Assembly: GCF_024763615.1 (NCBI RefSeq)
Contig: NC_077223.1
Span: 72,540,627 to 72,604,626, forward strand
Direction: 5' to 3'
Origin: Phlebotomus papatasi
Taxonomy: Eukaryota > Arthropoda > Insecta > Diptera > Psychodidae
DNA: 64,000 nucleotides
Below the pieces are notes generated by a model. The model saw only the letters and a list, made by a program, of their open reading frames with translations. It was not told the origin of the DNA and ran no database searches. Below are positions 32,824-44,349 of this stretch, piece after piece; the stretch's first letter is position 1, and each line of letters opens with the position of its first letter. The translations under genes were made by a program, and so were the position numbers.

Positions 32824-33187
32824 TTAATTCTTTGTTTAAATTCTTTTCTTCAATTACTGTAAAAAGAGAAGTTTTAAAACTGTTTCAGTTCAAAATTGCC
32901 CAAAGTAGGATAGAATTAAACTAGTCAGCGAAATTATTTTCCACCATTTTATTCTGGACACTAAAAGCCAATATATAAAAGCTCAAATAAACTCAGGATG
33001 ATCCTCAAAGTTCTAAAAATTTGGAGCTATATAATCAGATAAAGGAAAGTTACACAAACAACTTTTAAACCCTGATTCGAAACTATCATTGTACATATGA
33101 TAATGGCGACTGGTCGTGAACGCCAAATGTTATGGGCTAAATACTCTCAAGGACCTACCTAGAGGATCACCCTGAATCTTTTTATGG

Positions 33188-33203
33188 TGTAAGACGGCGA
33201 TGG
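33188..33203 (-). repeat. CCATCGCCGTCTTACA box
   Basis: On the minus strand, ccatcgccgtcttaca preceded by AT-rich DNA. One of four boxes of this type (see 31367, 35059, 44350); candidate LTR end. Confidence 0.3.
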
Positions 33204-33583
33204 ATACATATCGGGTGGAATCAAAATCAGAGATGACAATAAACACTCATTGAAATTGCAATAAAAAATCAAGTACCGATCCATATATCGAATTTGATTA
33301 ATCTTTTCTTCTGGAAAACCCGTTTAAACAAATGACTCAATACTGTTTTATTGCTAAAATTATTATTTTTGATTAAAGTTTGGTTGAAAAATTTTCTCTC
33401 AGTGATTAATCTCATTGTTTCTTTTTAACTTCACGTAAGATCGAGAATTTTCCAGCAAATGTTTCCTTTTTGCACTGCAGACAGAACAATCTGCACGAAT
33501 TTAATAAAACTTTCAACTATCGAAGAATTATCTCATTGCAGCGGAAAACGATGCAGAGTAGTTCTTGGAAAGTGGATAATAGA

Positions 33584-33618
33584 GGTTGTTTGTTTGCAAA
33601 TTTTGCATACAAACAACC
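33584..33618. repeat. 35-bp near-perfect palindrome
   Basis: ggttgtttgtttgcaaa and tttgcatacaaacaacc flank one central t; 16 of 17 pairs match. It lies in single-copy DNA. A 17-bp stem with a one-base centre suits a dimeric protein site or cruciform better than a miRNA. Confidence 0.6.
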
Positions 33619-35058
33619 CATAACTAATCTCAAGAAAATATTTTCCGATTGGCCAATTGATCAGAGGCACAACAATATTTTGCCTTTTAATGTGAAATGA
33701 GTGAATCTTCTCTTCTAGTCTCGTCTCATATAAATCACAATATAGACATCTCATCACTTTCTATCCGCCTATCTCAAATGCTCTTTCGACTTTTACTTTC
33801 TTGGGGTTTTGTGGTGACTCGGATAGAAAGGGTCAAAGATTGTGACGGCTTTTTGCGTAGAAACAGCTTTCTTTAATCAATTCTGGACTGCTAAACACGC
33901 ACACAATTCTCAAATTTATCAGCAAAGTTCACAATAAAGACTCATCGTTAATTTACTCTAATTTACTAATCTCTTCTTAATCCCCCATATTTACCAGCCC
34001 AATTAAAAGCGAAAAAATATTATTCTTTTTGTTTAGGCTAAACTGTTTGCTGAAGACTTGACTGATCAACTTACACACATGAAAATGCCTCTTGGCCATG
34101 GAGTTAACAGCTAAAAAAGAACGATAATGCGTTATGTGAAGAGCCAGTTGGTGAGACAAGTACAATATATACATATTCTGTGGCTCAATATTTAACCAAA
34201 TGACAAAGTGTCGCTTCTTGGAATTCCAACATTAATCACACAAGGGGGTTGTTGAACCATTCCTGGACGCACGCTCAATGCATTAGATGCATTAATTTTA
34301 CATTCACCCTGCCATATCCATTAATTTTCCTCAAATTATCCCTCAAATTGAGACCATTTCGTAATCTGATTTTTTCATGACATTCGTGTGTGGATTTTTT
34401 TATTAAGTATATTACCTAGTCTTTTAATTTACTGCCCTTGGCAGTCACATGGAAAAAATTTTTTATTCACAACTTTGGTCGTGCGTTTTTTTTTTTGGGA
34501 TGAATAACCAAAAAAAGGCAAATTGGTCGGTTTTATTAAATAAACACTGAGGAAAGAGAAATTGGGAGGATACCACACACTAATGAATATGAATGTTCTA
34601 ATCTAAGGACATTTGGGGATTTTTTAGGAGTTTTTTTGGTGTTCGTAACTGAAATTCTCTGAAATTTGGGAGGATTTCTGACACTCAATGAAGGGTTTTA
34701 AAATTAGTGCAGCAACAGCTGTAACTTCTCAGTGGATGTTTATAACAATAAATGTGAACTCAAGTTCAGAACAGGGGGCTAATCAACGACAAGAAATATA
34801 CAAATGATAAAAGCTTAATATTGAACGGAAATCTAAAAATTTATTATTAGATTTTATTTATTTATTTTTATTATTAATGATTATGAGAAGTTATGAAATT
34901 AGGCTGAAATTAAATTGCCATACAGCTGATTAGATTAGCTTGGCAATCTTGCTCTCTCTCTTTGACTGGCCTATCCCCAATAAAATGGAAAACATATTGT
35001 AAAACCGAAACATACAACCAGAGAAAGGACATTTCCACCGTTTAGTCCTGGGAGTTGG

Positions 35059-35081
35059 AATCAACGCTAAGACGGCGGTGG
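35059..35081 (-). repeat. CCACCGCCGTCTTA box with GCGTTGATT
   Basis: On the minus strand ccaccgccgtcttagcgttg then att, identical over 23 bases to 44350-44372 on the plus strand, 9.3 kb away. Candidate end of a decayed LTR or other retroelement. Confidence 0.4.
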
Positions 35082-35473
35082 ACGCATGGGGGGTGAGAAA
35101 GGTCAAGAATGAAATGAAATAAATTCAATTCAAAATTTAGCTTATAGAAATTCATTACGTAAATGAATAAAAAAGCGGGAATATAATCTTGAGTAATCTT
35201 GAGGGGTAATTCATATTTATAAAACAGTGTCAAAATTAGCTTTCCGGAATATATACGCAAACTTGTGATTTTTAACTTTACCACAAACTAGCCAGTTATT
35301 ATTATTTTTTTAATGTAGAAAGTTTTTTATCATGCGAAATATGAAAAAAAATCATGCTAATGATTTCGAATGTTCCGTTAATACTTTTTGTATTTCATAT
35401 TTTTATGTTAGATTTTAATCGATTAAAATATATTTATAAATTACTTGGAAATGTGTCCAAAATCGTATAGATA

Positions 35474-35914
35474 TATAGGGGTAGTGGGAAAATTTTTCAA
35501 TATTGGATAAAGTGGTAAAAGTTGGACAATGGGTACAATTTGGACAGGGATTTTTTCTTGATAAATTCTGCTTCATTTTTATTTGTATATTTTAAATACT
35601 TTAGTTTTATAATTTGGTTCTTTGTGCTTAAAAAACAAATTTTGTACTGTATTTATCAAGAAAAAGGTTTGCGGAATCTTTGTTTTTTCCCTTTTGTTTT
35701 TTATACTTTTGTTTTTCCCAGATTGTCTTTGGAAATCTTGTCTTTCATATATTTTAAACAAGTATATTATATTAAATAAAAATGAAATCACATTGTTTTT
35801 TTTAAGTTTTTAGTTTCGTCCTTCAGGGCAAAGGGAAATTTTCTGTGGTAAAATAGCAGAAAATTTAAAAAAAAATTAAAGGTTTCTCAGTTCAAAGGTG
35901 CTCCACTTCGCCCT
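35474..35914. mobile_element. Possible TIR element family V
   Basis: Left taggggtagtgggaaaa and right tgctccacttcgcccta are weak inverses (about 11 of 16), with TA at both ends. The right end matches 3420-3476. The interior is extremely AT-rich; several overlapping F/L/Y/K-rich frames (35522-35779, 35579-35791) are noise. Confidence 0.35.
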
Positions 35915-36645
35915 ACAATTGAAGATTATGGGAACAAGTATATTGCTTATATGTTTAAATTTTAAGTAATTCTTGTCATATTCGTTAGTTCACAACCGAT
36001 TTAACTCGATTTGTTCCACACTTCAAGATTTGTTAAAATTGCTCAATATAACCGTATTTTGATTTCTCCATAAAATACAAGTTCTTTACCGATTCAACCT
36101 TATTTAAAATTCCAAAACCTTTCAATTGTATCCATACTTCCCCCAATCGGTTGAGAAATACCTTTTTTAGAGCTGATAAATTCTCAAAATCTTATCTTCA
36201 TCTTCATGTTATTATCTTTCCGCTATTTTCGAAAATTTTGGCTTTCAATGTTTCCAAACTGTGTTGCAAAATTTTTTCTATGTTTATTTTACAAACAGCT
36301 GTCTTATGTCCATGTGACAACTTTCAAATGTTCAAGAAATTCAAAAACTTTTCTCAAATATAGGGGTTATAAACTTTTATTCTCATCCCGAATTATCCGC
36401 ATAACGGGGACTCGAGTATTTTAGTTCTTAAATGTTGACATGATTTCGTTTTTTAATTTTTATTACGACTTTTTCTAACTTGGTTGCCTATGTTCCATTT
36501 AGCTTTATAAATTTTAAAGATATTTTAACAAGTTTTCTTGCATTGTTTTGTTATTGGTAATTCATTTTTTTTTGTATTGTAATCCTTCCTTTGCTGCTTT
36601 TGCTCTGAAAATGCTTATTTAATTTTTTCTTTAGGAAAATCACTA
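35915..36645. other. AT-rich spacer, no gene seen
   Basis: Low-complexity AT-rich DNA with no supported feature. Confidence 0.4.
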
Positions 36646-36859
36646 GGGGACATGCGCTACCTTCGAATGACTCAAGCTTCGGACAACTCATTTTTTCTAT
36701 GTTTTTAATTAATTTCACCCATAACTCTTTTTCTGAAAATTTGATACATTGCACCAACTATTTAAATATCGTATTATCTTGGGCTAAATTAATAAAATAC
36801 ACATTGAAATAAATGAATCGTTCGAAGCTTAAGTCGTCCAAAAGTAGCGCTGTTTCCCC
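36646..36859 (+). mobile_element. TIR element family P (GGGGA...GCGCTACC), copy 1
   Basis: Left ggggacatgcgctaccttcg then aatgactcaagcttcgga; right ttcgaagcttaagtcgtcca then aaagtagcgctgtttcccc. Clear inverses over about 40 bp. TA precedes; the right flank is caat, possibly decayed. A partial second copy starts at 63940. The ends resemble family G. Confidence 0.75.
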
Positions 36860-37989
36860 AATTTCTAAATGTATTTCAGGTTCTGTTTCTGTATAGCCTC
36901 TTACAATTGTATGTTTCTAATTGCTTTCTTGTACATGTTTAAGGTGCTGCATGTTTACGTATAGGGTCTGAATTTTGAACTTATTTACTGTTTTTTGTTT
37001 TTAGTTTTATTTAAAATTGTGTTTCTGAGATAAACACTTTAGTTTCTAAAATAGTATTCAAGATAAATGCTTTTCAGACTTTCGTATAGCAATAAACCTA
37101 GCACAACACGCAAAAGCCAAATATATAAGAAATACTCTGGAAACCCCAGAAAAAAACTTTATGAAATGACAGAAAATTGCATTTACATGTTGCAGTAACA
37201 TTGCATGATATCCCTTGGACACTCTAATCCGGTACTCCATCAACAGACCATCTCTTATCGAACATTTAATCTTGCAATTCCCCCACATCTGGACAATACT
37301 GAAGGTCTCTCTTTCTGTGTTTATTCTTTTCCCGCGCATTTTTCTCTCTACATTTTTTTTAATTTCTGTGTTTATTTTAATAAGCGCAATGTGGTTGAAA
37401 TTTGTATGTGTTGAGTCGTTTACTCATTTTTTTTCTCCTTTTCAATATAATTTAAACATAACATTCAATTCAACATCCCAGTGCATTTTATTGCTTTTCT
37501 TTCGCTCTCTTTGTCCAACAGCAGAATAATGTGAAGTGTACAATAATAAATAATAATAATATGTGTAAAAGTACAAGGTGCACACACGTGGAATAGCTAC
37601 AATGGTCGAACGTTGAAACCATCTGCATGATTTACTCTATATACACCACAAACATATATTGGTTAAATCGGAAACTCATCATTAAACGACATATTTTCCC
37701 CATTGATGGCGTAAAGGCATTTTTTGGTGACTTGAGGATCCCTTCTCAGTCAATATAACGAGATCGCTTTTGTGCCAAAAACCTTAATGATGATCAATGA
37801 AAAGGAATATTTTTTTCAGGAAATACCTGAGAAGTCTTTGCCACTCTGTTATTAGCGTGTTGACGACGTTGTGGTTTTTTTTTGGTAGGGCTTCTCTTCG
37901 ACTCCTCGTAAAGTAAATGGACACGATGCATTCCTTTGGTTTTTGGACTCTCTTGTCCCTCCTTTTGGGCCATTGCACGAAAATTGGCT
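36860..37989. other. Spacer and small island, no gene recognised
   Basis: Plus and minus frames of 69-104 codons at 37058-37529 overlap and are F/L/I-rich. A minus frame 37794-38078 (94 codons, TTG start) is K/R/P-rich and more protein-like, but lacks an ATG until residue 36 and has no recognised domain. Confidence 0.35.
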
Positions 37990-38885
37990 GGATCGTAGCC
38001 AATTGAGAGACAAGGTGGCTTCAATGGTGTTTTGTGTATTTTGAGGATAGGGTTACGCGTCAAATGTGATGACGTCAATCTTTATGAGGTTGATGTCCAA
38101 CTCGGATAAGAAATTGGAAAGCAAATTAAACGACGTATTGCTGAATAATCTTTACCAAAAATTGCAGATACAGAGGAAATGCACTTAGCGCAGTTGGTAA
38201 TCAAGTGACGCGCGATCATAAACTTCCAAATCGGACGAGTTAAGCGATCTTCACACTAAAGGTTTAGCCCAGTTCCTGAAGATGTCAAAATCCTAAAAAG
38301 CGAGCATTTTTATTGCTTTTTGTGAGCCTAATTGCTCATTTATCTTCAAATCCAATCCTAACTTTTCCAAAAAAAAATCGTTATGATAAGAAATTCGACC
38401 AGTTAAGCCATATGGATAAGCCTTAGGTCTGAAGCCAGTATTAAAAACTTTTTCTATCCTTCTATTCTGAAAATCTCAACAGAGTGCGAGTCAATCTATT
38501 AGAATGGTGTTTGTGTGAGAATAAGATTGCGTGTTAAGTGTGATGACGTGCAAATCGGACGTTAAATTAGATATCAACATTCATTTTAATAATTGAGAAT
38601 TTTTCTTTTCCTTTCATTCGAAAGATCTGAATAGAATGCAATTGAATCAGTTTGAAAAGAATTTGTATTTGAGAATAAGATTACGAGTTATGATGACATT
38701 ACCTATTAGAAGGTAATCGTACAAATCAGGCGAAAATTTAGACATCAGTTATCACTTATATCTGAGGCTTGTCTTCTAGATTTAAAGACATTACAATTGA
38801 AGTAACGTAATCGGTGTTTGTGATTGAAAATAAGGTTAGACTCATATGTAATGACGTCATCGTGCGTTCTTACAAGTGTTAAAAG
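37990..38885. repeat. Degenerate ~157-bp tandem array with CRE (TGACGTCA) sites
   Basis: The word gagaataagattacg..tgatgacgt recurs near 38037, 38512, 38667 and 38822. Between the first two, caaatcggacgagttaagc-type pieces at about 38210 and 38385 mark two further units. Steps are about 155-160 bp, so six units. Perfect TGACGTCA stands at 38070-38077 and 38852-38859, with degraded forms at 38544 (TGACGTGC) and 38694 (TGACATTA). TGACGTCA is the cAMP-response element bound by CREB/ATF proteins. Function here is inference. Confidence 0.6.
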
Positions 38886-38887
38886 TT

Positions 38888-39378
38888 CGTAATGGTCCTA
38901 TTCCAATGAAAAAATGAGCATGTTTTTTTTAGCACATTATTGTTCTCAAGTACTAAAAATAGCATGACTGTTCCCACACGTTATTTCAATTAATATCAGA
39001 TAGAAATGTGATCGGGTGAAAGTTTGCTCACCGGGAATATTCGAATTCGGATTTCGGTTGGGAAATCGACAAGATTAATTTAATGTTTTCACTTACATAG
39101 TATTTTCTACATTTTCTTTATCATGATTGACAAGATGTAAGGTTCTTCTCTCTACACAGAAACTTCATATTTTCCCCAGTTCTCGTCGTGTTTCAAAATC
39201 ACCAAATAGTCATGACCGGAACCGACACAAAAGAAAAGTTCGACCGAAATCCGAATTCGAATATTCCCTCCGTTCCTTGAAATGACATTTGGGAACAGAC
39301 ATGGTCTTTTTTAGTACTTGAGAACAGTAATGTGCTAAAAAGACATGGTCACTTTTTCATTGGAATAGCATCATAACG
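38888..39378. mobile_element. 490-bp inverted-repeat element (family U)
   Basis: Left arm 38888-39065 and right arm 39238-39378 are imperfect inverses: cctattccaatgaaaaaatg against ctttttcattggaatagcat, ttctcaagtactaaaa against tttagtacttgagaa, and aatattcgaattcggatttcgg against its complement. A unique centre of about 170 bp lies between. No clear target duplication. Single copy here. Confidence 0.65.
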
Positions 39379-39386
39379 GTCTAGAA

Positions 39387-39448
39387 ACATATGACTTTAA
39401 GCAATATTCTTTATTCTTTAAACATATGACTTTAAAGAATATTCTTTA
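39387..39448. repeat. Short tandem duplication (about 33 bp)
   Basis: aaacatatgactttaagcaa tattctttatt is followed directly by aaacatatgactttaaagaatattctttat. Two nearly identical units, a recent local duplication. Confidence 0.75.
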
Positions 39449-40852
39449 TCACCTGAACGCTTTCAATGCACTCTGATAATAAATATTCCATTTGATGTGA
39501 AATACCTTAATATAAAATATGCCTTATCTTATCACAACATAAACATACAGTTGAATCACCTTGGTTGATGGCAAGAAAACATCCTGGCCATCAACAGAAA
39601 TGGGAAGAAAGAGTTTTCGGGTTTGTAGCACTTTTTGTTCTGCGATTTTTTTCGCGGTTGGAGCATCATAAAATTACGGGATAAATCATTGCAAATGGTT
39701 ATTTGGTAGGGCTTCCTTATTTCTCTTGCCATTCGCCTGCAATTACCATCATGCCACCACGATTGTGGAGATTCACGCTAAAAGCCACCTCAATGTCTTT
39801 TCATACCAAAGTGTTTCCACCAGACCAAAAATTCTCCCGTTCGCTTTTTAAAAAAAAAACCTTCCGAGAAAACACATCATATACTGTTTCTTATTACACT
39901 CAGTTTTTTTTTATCTTCTTCAACCCATCCAAAAATTGATGGCACAAAAGGTTTCTCAATTGATTTGGAAGAGAAGATGAGAATCGAGGGTCTTCTTTTT
40001 TTGGTCTTTTTTCTCCCGTTCAATATCTTGGCTTTTGTGATGAGACAGTGAGTTCATTAACCCCTTGACGACTCAATTTCCATTTCAAAATAATAAAAAA
40101 AAAAATTATGTATATGCGGCTTTATTAATGGACCCATTTCTGAAATAGACATGTGATAAAAATCATGTTTTTTTCTTATATGAATTTCTTATAACTTTAA
40201 AATTCTTCGAACCGCTTTTTTGGCCGTTTTTGGTCCGGATTTCTTGTGGCATAAACACTCACAGCCATACCAGTGATATTAATTAGAGAAAATTGTTGGT
40301 GGAGACTTAAAAATTCTCTCGCTTAAAACAACTTATGGGAAATTTATACGTGAATTAAAATTAATTTATCATTTTGCACATAAAAGATTCATCGTGTTTT
40401 TCATAATGGTTTGCCTTTTCAGCATGGATATTCTGTATTTCATCGCTGGTGTTTTTTTCCTTTCTTTTCTACCCACACCATTAATATTTGATTTAGTACA
40501 AAATTATACGATGGTGATGATACTAAATGAACGAAATAAACTCTTCAAAATATCTTTTAAGAATTTCAAAACTGAAATCGAATAAAATCTTCATGAGAAG
40601 GCTTTGTGAAAAACTACTTGGTGACGATTAAAATTACATTCAGTTAATTATGGAACATTTATTAAGGATTAAATATAGTATTTCGTATAAGTTAAGTGTA
40701 TAATCAACGGTATAAATCAGTACTTAAACTGCTATTAAATGTTTTGATTAATTAAAAAAAAATTTAATTTCATAAGTATAATTCTTGTCTGTTTTGATCA
40801 TGCGCTTTTGTATGTTGCCGTCGTAACAATAAAATATTTTAAGTATTGTATA
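39449..40852. other. Single-copy island and AT-rich flank, no gene recognised
   Basis: Balanced composition at about 39590-40070. The 78-codon frame at 39703-39939 starts at a non-ATG codon. A 63-codon frame at 40394-40585 is F/L-rich. None is called. Confidence 0.35.
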
Positions 40853-41603
40853 CACAGAAAAAAATATTTTGCTAAAACAGGGGCCCTTCAAGCCTAATAA
40901 AAAGTGAAGCTATTTTTCACTTTTCCTTGTAAAAATTTTGCAGATATTGCCCCGCGACTTAAACAAATTTGCTCGTAGTTCTTGTATAATTTTGACGAAC
41001 ATTATGAAATATGTATTTTTAGATAGCTTTTAATGCACGATTTCGAAATATATCAGACTGATAAGTCAATATTCTTTAGGAAAAAACTTGCCAATAGTCT
41101 TCAGTGCCTCTATGCAAAAACATATTCCCATAGGAAACATATTCCTATGGGGGACTTACGAAATGCTCGTGAATCGTATAACCCACAAACAAGTTTGTAA
41201 AAGTTTGTACTTTTTTCACAAACATTGTTCGTAACATGATCACTTGACGAACATTTTTTGTACTTTTACAAACATTTGTTCGTAAACACACAAGAAATGT
41301 TCGTAAAATTTTGTCATTGGTTCGTAAATGTTCGTAAAATCTTCGTAAGGCAAACAAACATTTACGAACATATGACAAAATATTACGAACATTTTTTGTG
41401 TGTTTACGAACATTTACAAAGAAATGGTTGTAGAAGTACAAAAAATGCTCGTCAAGTGATCATGTTACGAACAATGTTTGTGAAAAAAGTACAAATTTTT
41501 ACGAACTTGTTTGTGGGTTATACGATTTACGAGCATTTTGTAAGTCCCCCATAGGAATTCACAAACATTTACGAAGGTTTTTACAAAATATTTCTTTTCT
41601 GTG
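40853..41603. mobile_element. TA-flanked TIR element (CACAGAAAAAAATATTTTG) carrying a palindrome
   Basis: Left cacagaaaaaaatattttg and right caaaatatttcttttctgtg are inverses with TA at 40851-40852 and 41604-41605. The interior holds the foldback at 41141-41558. CACAGAAA ends recall families B and CACTCTTAG. No real coding frame. Confidence 0.7.
41141..41558. repeat. 418-bp palindrome dense in GTTCGTAA words
   Basis: Arms begin attcctatgggggacttacg and end taagtcccccataggaat, matching inward through cgtataacccacaaacaagt, tcacaaacattgttcgtaac and atgatcacttgacgaacat to a centre near 41350. The word ttcgtaa/ttacgaa occurs more than a dozen times. The near-identical 98-codon frames on opposite strands (41145-41441 and 41258-41554) are a by-product of the palindrome. 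Confidence 0.85.
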
Positions 41604-41660
41604 TAGCAGCAAAATTTTGCATTTTTCATAAGCAATTATAAACAAGGATTAGTAATGGCC

Positions 41661-41801
41661 AGCGCACAATAACTTTTGTTTTGCAAACATGTTTTTGACA
41701 TTTCGGTGAGAGTGAGTGAGGGATCTAGATATAGTCATCTCGCTCACTTTCATAGGCTATTTTGAAAACATGTTTACAAAACAGTCGAGTTATTGTCACG
41801 T
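41661..41801 (+). mobile_element. Short TIR element family S, copy 1
   Basis: Left cgcacaataacttttgtttt then gcaaacatgttttt; right ttttgaaaacatgtttacaa then aacagtcgagttattgtcacg. A diverged copy at 45847-45980 shares cgcacaat / attgtgcg ends. About 140 bp, non-coding. Confidence 0.6.
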
Positions 41802-41994
41802 GTTTTTGAAATTTTTTTAATGGGTAGAGATAATCGGTTCATACACTCGTTTAAATTTAGTAAAACCTCATAAAGTTAAATCCTACAAGAGCTTTGTTTT
41901 TTCTGCTGTTTAATTATATTAAACAAAATACTACAACACTAAGTAATATTTGAATATTTTCAAAAATTCTCTGAGGATGAAACTTAATGATGAA

Positions 41995-42535
41995 AAGCTA
42001 TTGAACATAACTTCACTTTCGAACATAACCTTTAAATAAATAGAGTAATATTTTTTGTAGGATCGGTGGATATTTTTAGAAATTAAGACGTTTATCAAAA
42101 AACCAAATTTCCTAAAAAATAGATCTTTATTAAAGGCTAGTAAGGTTAAAACGGTTAAAATCCTTTGAACATAACCTCGAAACTCTGAATTTTAAATCGT
42201 TTTTTTAACTACATATTTTATTTAGAATTTTGTTTTATCAATATTTAAATTTTCTATAAACTTTTAACATTATCAAAAGAACCGGTAGGTAGTGAAATTT
42301 CTAAAATATTTTGCACATAACCTCGAAGTACTAAATTAAGTAAAATTTTTTTGCGTTTTTTAAGTTTAATTCCATTTCTCTTTTAAAGAATGAAACCTCT
42401 TAATTGATGCTAAAATTTTCTGTAAAATTTGATCTTTGTCAAATAATTAAAATAATTTAAACTTAATTTAATAATTTAATTAAAATAAATTTAAAATTTA
42501 AACATAACCTTAAATATTAGGATTGGGATTATTTC
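41995..42535 (+). repeat. Degenerate tandem field with AACATAACCT box
   Basis: The box aacataacct(c) recurs at about 42008, 42024, 42170, 42314 and 42503, spaced about 145, 145 and 189 bp. Between boxes, atcaaaa..aacc and aaatttc(c/t)taaaat-type words recur in the same order. An old, decayed tandem repeat is the simplest reading. The same box in inverse (AGGTTATGTT) recurs at 47.4-48.3 kb. Confidence 0.5.
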
Positions 42536-43089
42536 TAAAAATAACTCTGCTTTTAAGGATTATACATTTTAAATATTTTAAGCCAAAAGAAGCAATTTTG
42601 CCACTATACCACATGAGAAAAGAATGAATCTATAAAAATAAAAAATATGATTCCTTTTATAACGTCATTGATCCTAACGTGAATTAGTAACGTAATGTAT
42701 ATTTAACTAAGCATTAAATAAGAAAACATAGCCATTCATCAGCATTAGTCATCAAAATAAGTCTCATATTGGGTTATCAATGGCTTGAGTCAATGGCTGC
42801 AATCAATTTTCTGCGGGAATTGACCAGAGGTGCTCGAAGAAGGGTTAACGTACGCGAGAATCGATTATGAAAGGGGCGGGAGAATGGAATAAATAATATC
42901 TCGAGAGGAATTCGATTGTGTGCCCCTCCAAAAAAAAAAGGGGTGGATTTGTAATTTTTGGGCGGATATGGGGCAATGAAATTGGCCCCCAAAAAAAAAT
43001 TAAGTAAAAAAAGAGAAGAAGGTACAAGAAACCTACGCACGTGGATTAAATGTTTAATTATTCACCTGGGCTATGCATCAGCAGCAACT
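42536..43089. other. AT-rich spacer and start of island
   Basis: No repeat. Minus frames 42777-43040 and 42845-43027 overlap in two frames around A runs and are not called. Confidence 0.35.
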
Positions 43090-43326
43090 TTACTTCCATT
43101 CCTGTGGTGATTTGCATACTTGTCCGTTCCTCCTTCTGGTTTTCACCTCAGGTGTCCGACCGAAAAGCCGGTCTCCGAAAATATCCACAGAGAAATAAAG
43201 GTGAATTTTTGCGCCTTTCGAAGTAATCAAGTTGTACAATTTTCGTGGTGTGTAATTTAGAAAATGTGTGTAAGCGTCGAAATGATGTCCAGTCAAAGGT
43301 GTGCCCAAATACGCTTTCGATTCCTA
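43090..43326 (-). CDS. Possible coding exon on minus strand, unknown protein
   Basis: Read on the minus strand, the frame is open for 78 codons from just after a TAG near 43329 to a TAA at about 43090. It contains TPLTGHHFDAYTHFLNYT, then SVDIFGDRLFGRTPEVKTRR and ends SPQEWK. The make-up is more protein-like than that of spacer frames. The start could only be a splice acceptor (agagatag|gaatcg), whose pyrimidine tract is poor. There is no ATG and no family I recognise. Neighbouring DNA is single copy. It may well be chance. Confidence 0.12.
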
Positions 43327-43329
43327 TCT

Positions 43330-44349
43330 CTGATGGATCCGATGGGGCTGTTTCAGGTTGTCCGATGGTAACGCTGCAATAATAATATTAAAATTTGAGC
43401 CACAAATAACCATCAGGCAAAGGGAGAGATGATATCATTTTGGTTAGAATGCCTTTTTCCTTCATAATAAAATGTTCATCAATTGGATTTCTTCTCCTTC
43501 TTTTACTTTGGTCGATTGCTACCAAAACAGTTGAGGGCAATTTTACTTAATTCCACTCATTCGATGTGGTTTCTCACTTTACATGGAAATTTAAGGAATT
43601 TATCGCTGAAATATTGGGGAATACCTCAGCTATAGGGGCAGAAGATGTTTCGGAAGACATTTCTGAGCAGGTGAATGAAAACTGCGCGAAATCATAATTA
43701 TGCACAGCTAATGAGCATCACGCAAGAATTTTTGCTTTGTAAACAAATTTTCATAACAGTTTTTGCGAATAAATAAGATGACTTTAGGTTTTGGCTACTC
43801 TTGAAAAAATAGCACAGTAGGGTAAATTAAGCTAATGCAAAAACCTGCTCTAAATGGAAATTTTTCTCTACTCCAAATGGAAACGTCATTTTTTCCATGA
43901 GAAATATAGTACTAAATTTCTATATTTATATATTTTCTATACCACAGTTTCATTATTTAGTTAATTTTGCTCCAAATAAAGCGAAAATCCATTCATATTC
44001 ACAAATTTTAATTTGTAATTTCTCAGAAAAAATTAAAAGTGTACCTTTTCACTATCGATTTTTTCATCGATCGAGCGTGTTTTCCAATGAAAAACACAAT
44101 GAGGTGACTGTTGTTTAACCGTTTTGTTTAACATTTATGTCATATTTCTGGCTAATTTTGGTTAAATTAAGTGCTAAACTTTATTGTTAACGGTACGTGA
44201 AGGTTTCAAATGAAATAATTACCCATTTTCATTTGATTTCATTATCATTTCATTTATTTCAAGTACTGCTTTTGAGCTAGTGCTCTTGAAAGCAAAAATT
44301 TAGACAGATATATAGGTGTACAAAGACTTCAATGTTTGTGTGATAGCGG
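43330..44349. other. Single-copy island, no gene recognised
   Basis: Balanced to about 43720, then AT-rich. At 44208-44270 aaatgaaataattacccatt and catttgatttcattatcatttcatttat suggest a local duplication of atttcatt. Nothing coding. Confidence 0.35.

Larger units (their letters stand above)
32828..35058. other. Mixed spacer and island, no gene recognised
   Basis: Contains the minus-strand CCATCGCCGTCTTACA box (33188-33203) and a 35-bp palindrome (33584-33618). An island lies at about 33700-34800. The frames 33470-33700 and 33533-33757 are shadows of each other on opposite strands around the palindrome and are not called. Confidence 0.35.

Noticed and set aside
35522..35813. Several overlapping frames rich in F, L, Y and K on both strands
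   Set aside because: Low-complexity translation of very AT-rich DNA inside a probable transposon.
41145..41554. Two near-identical 98-codon proteins on opposite strands
   Set aside because: They are the two strands of one palindrome; the peptide MYFY..VNVRK-like pattern simply translates the repeated TTCGTAA words.
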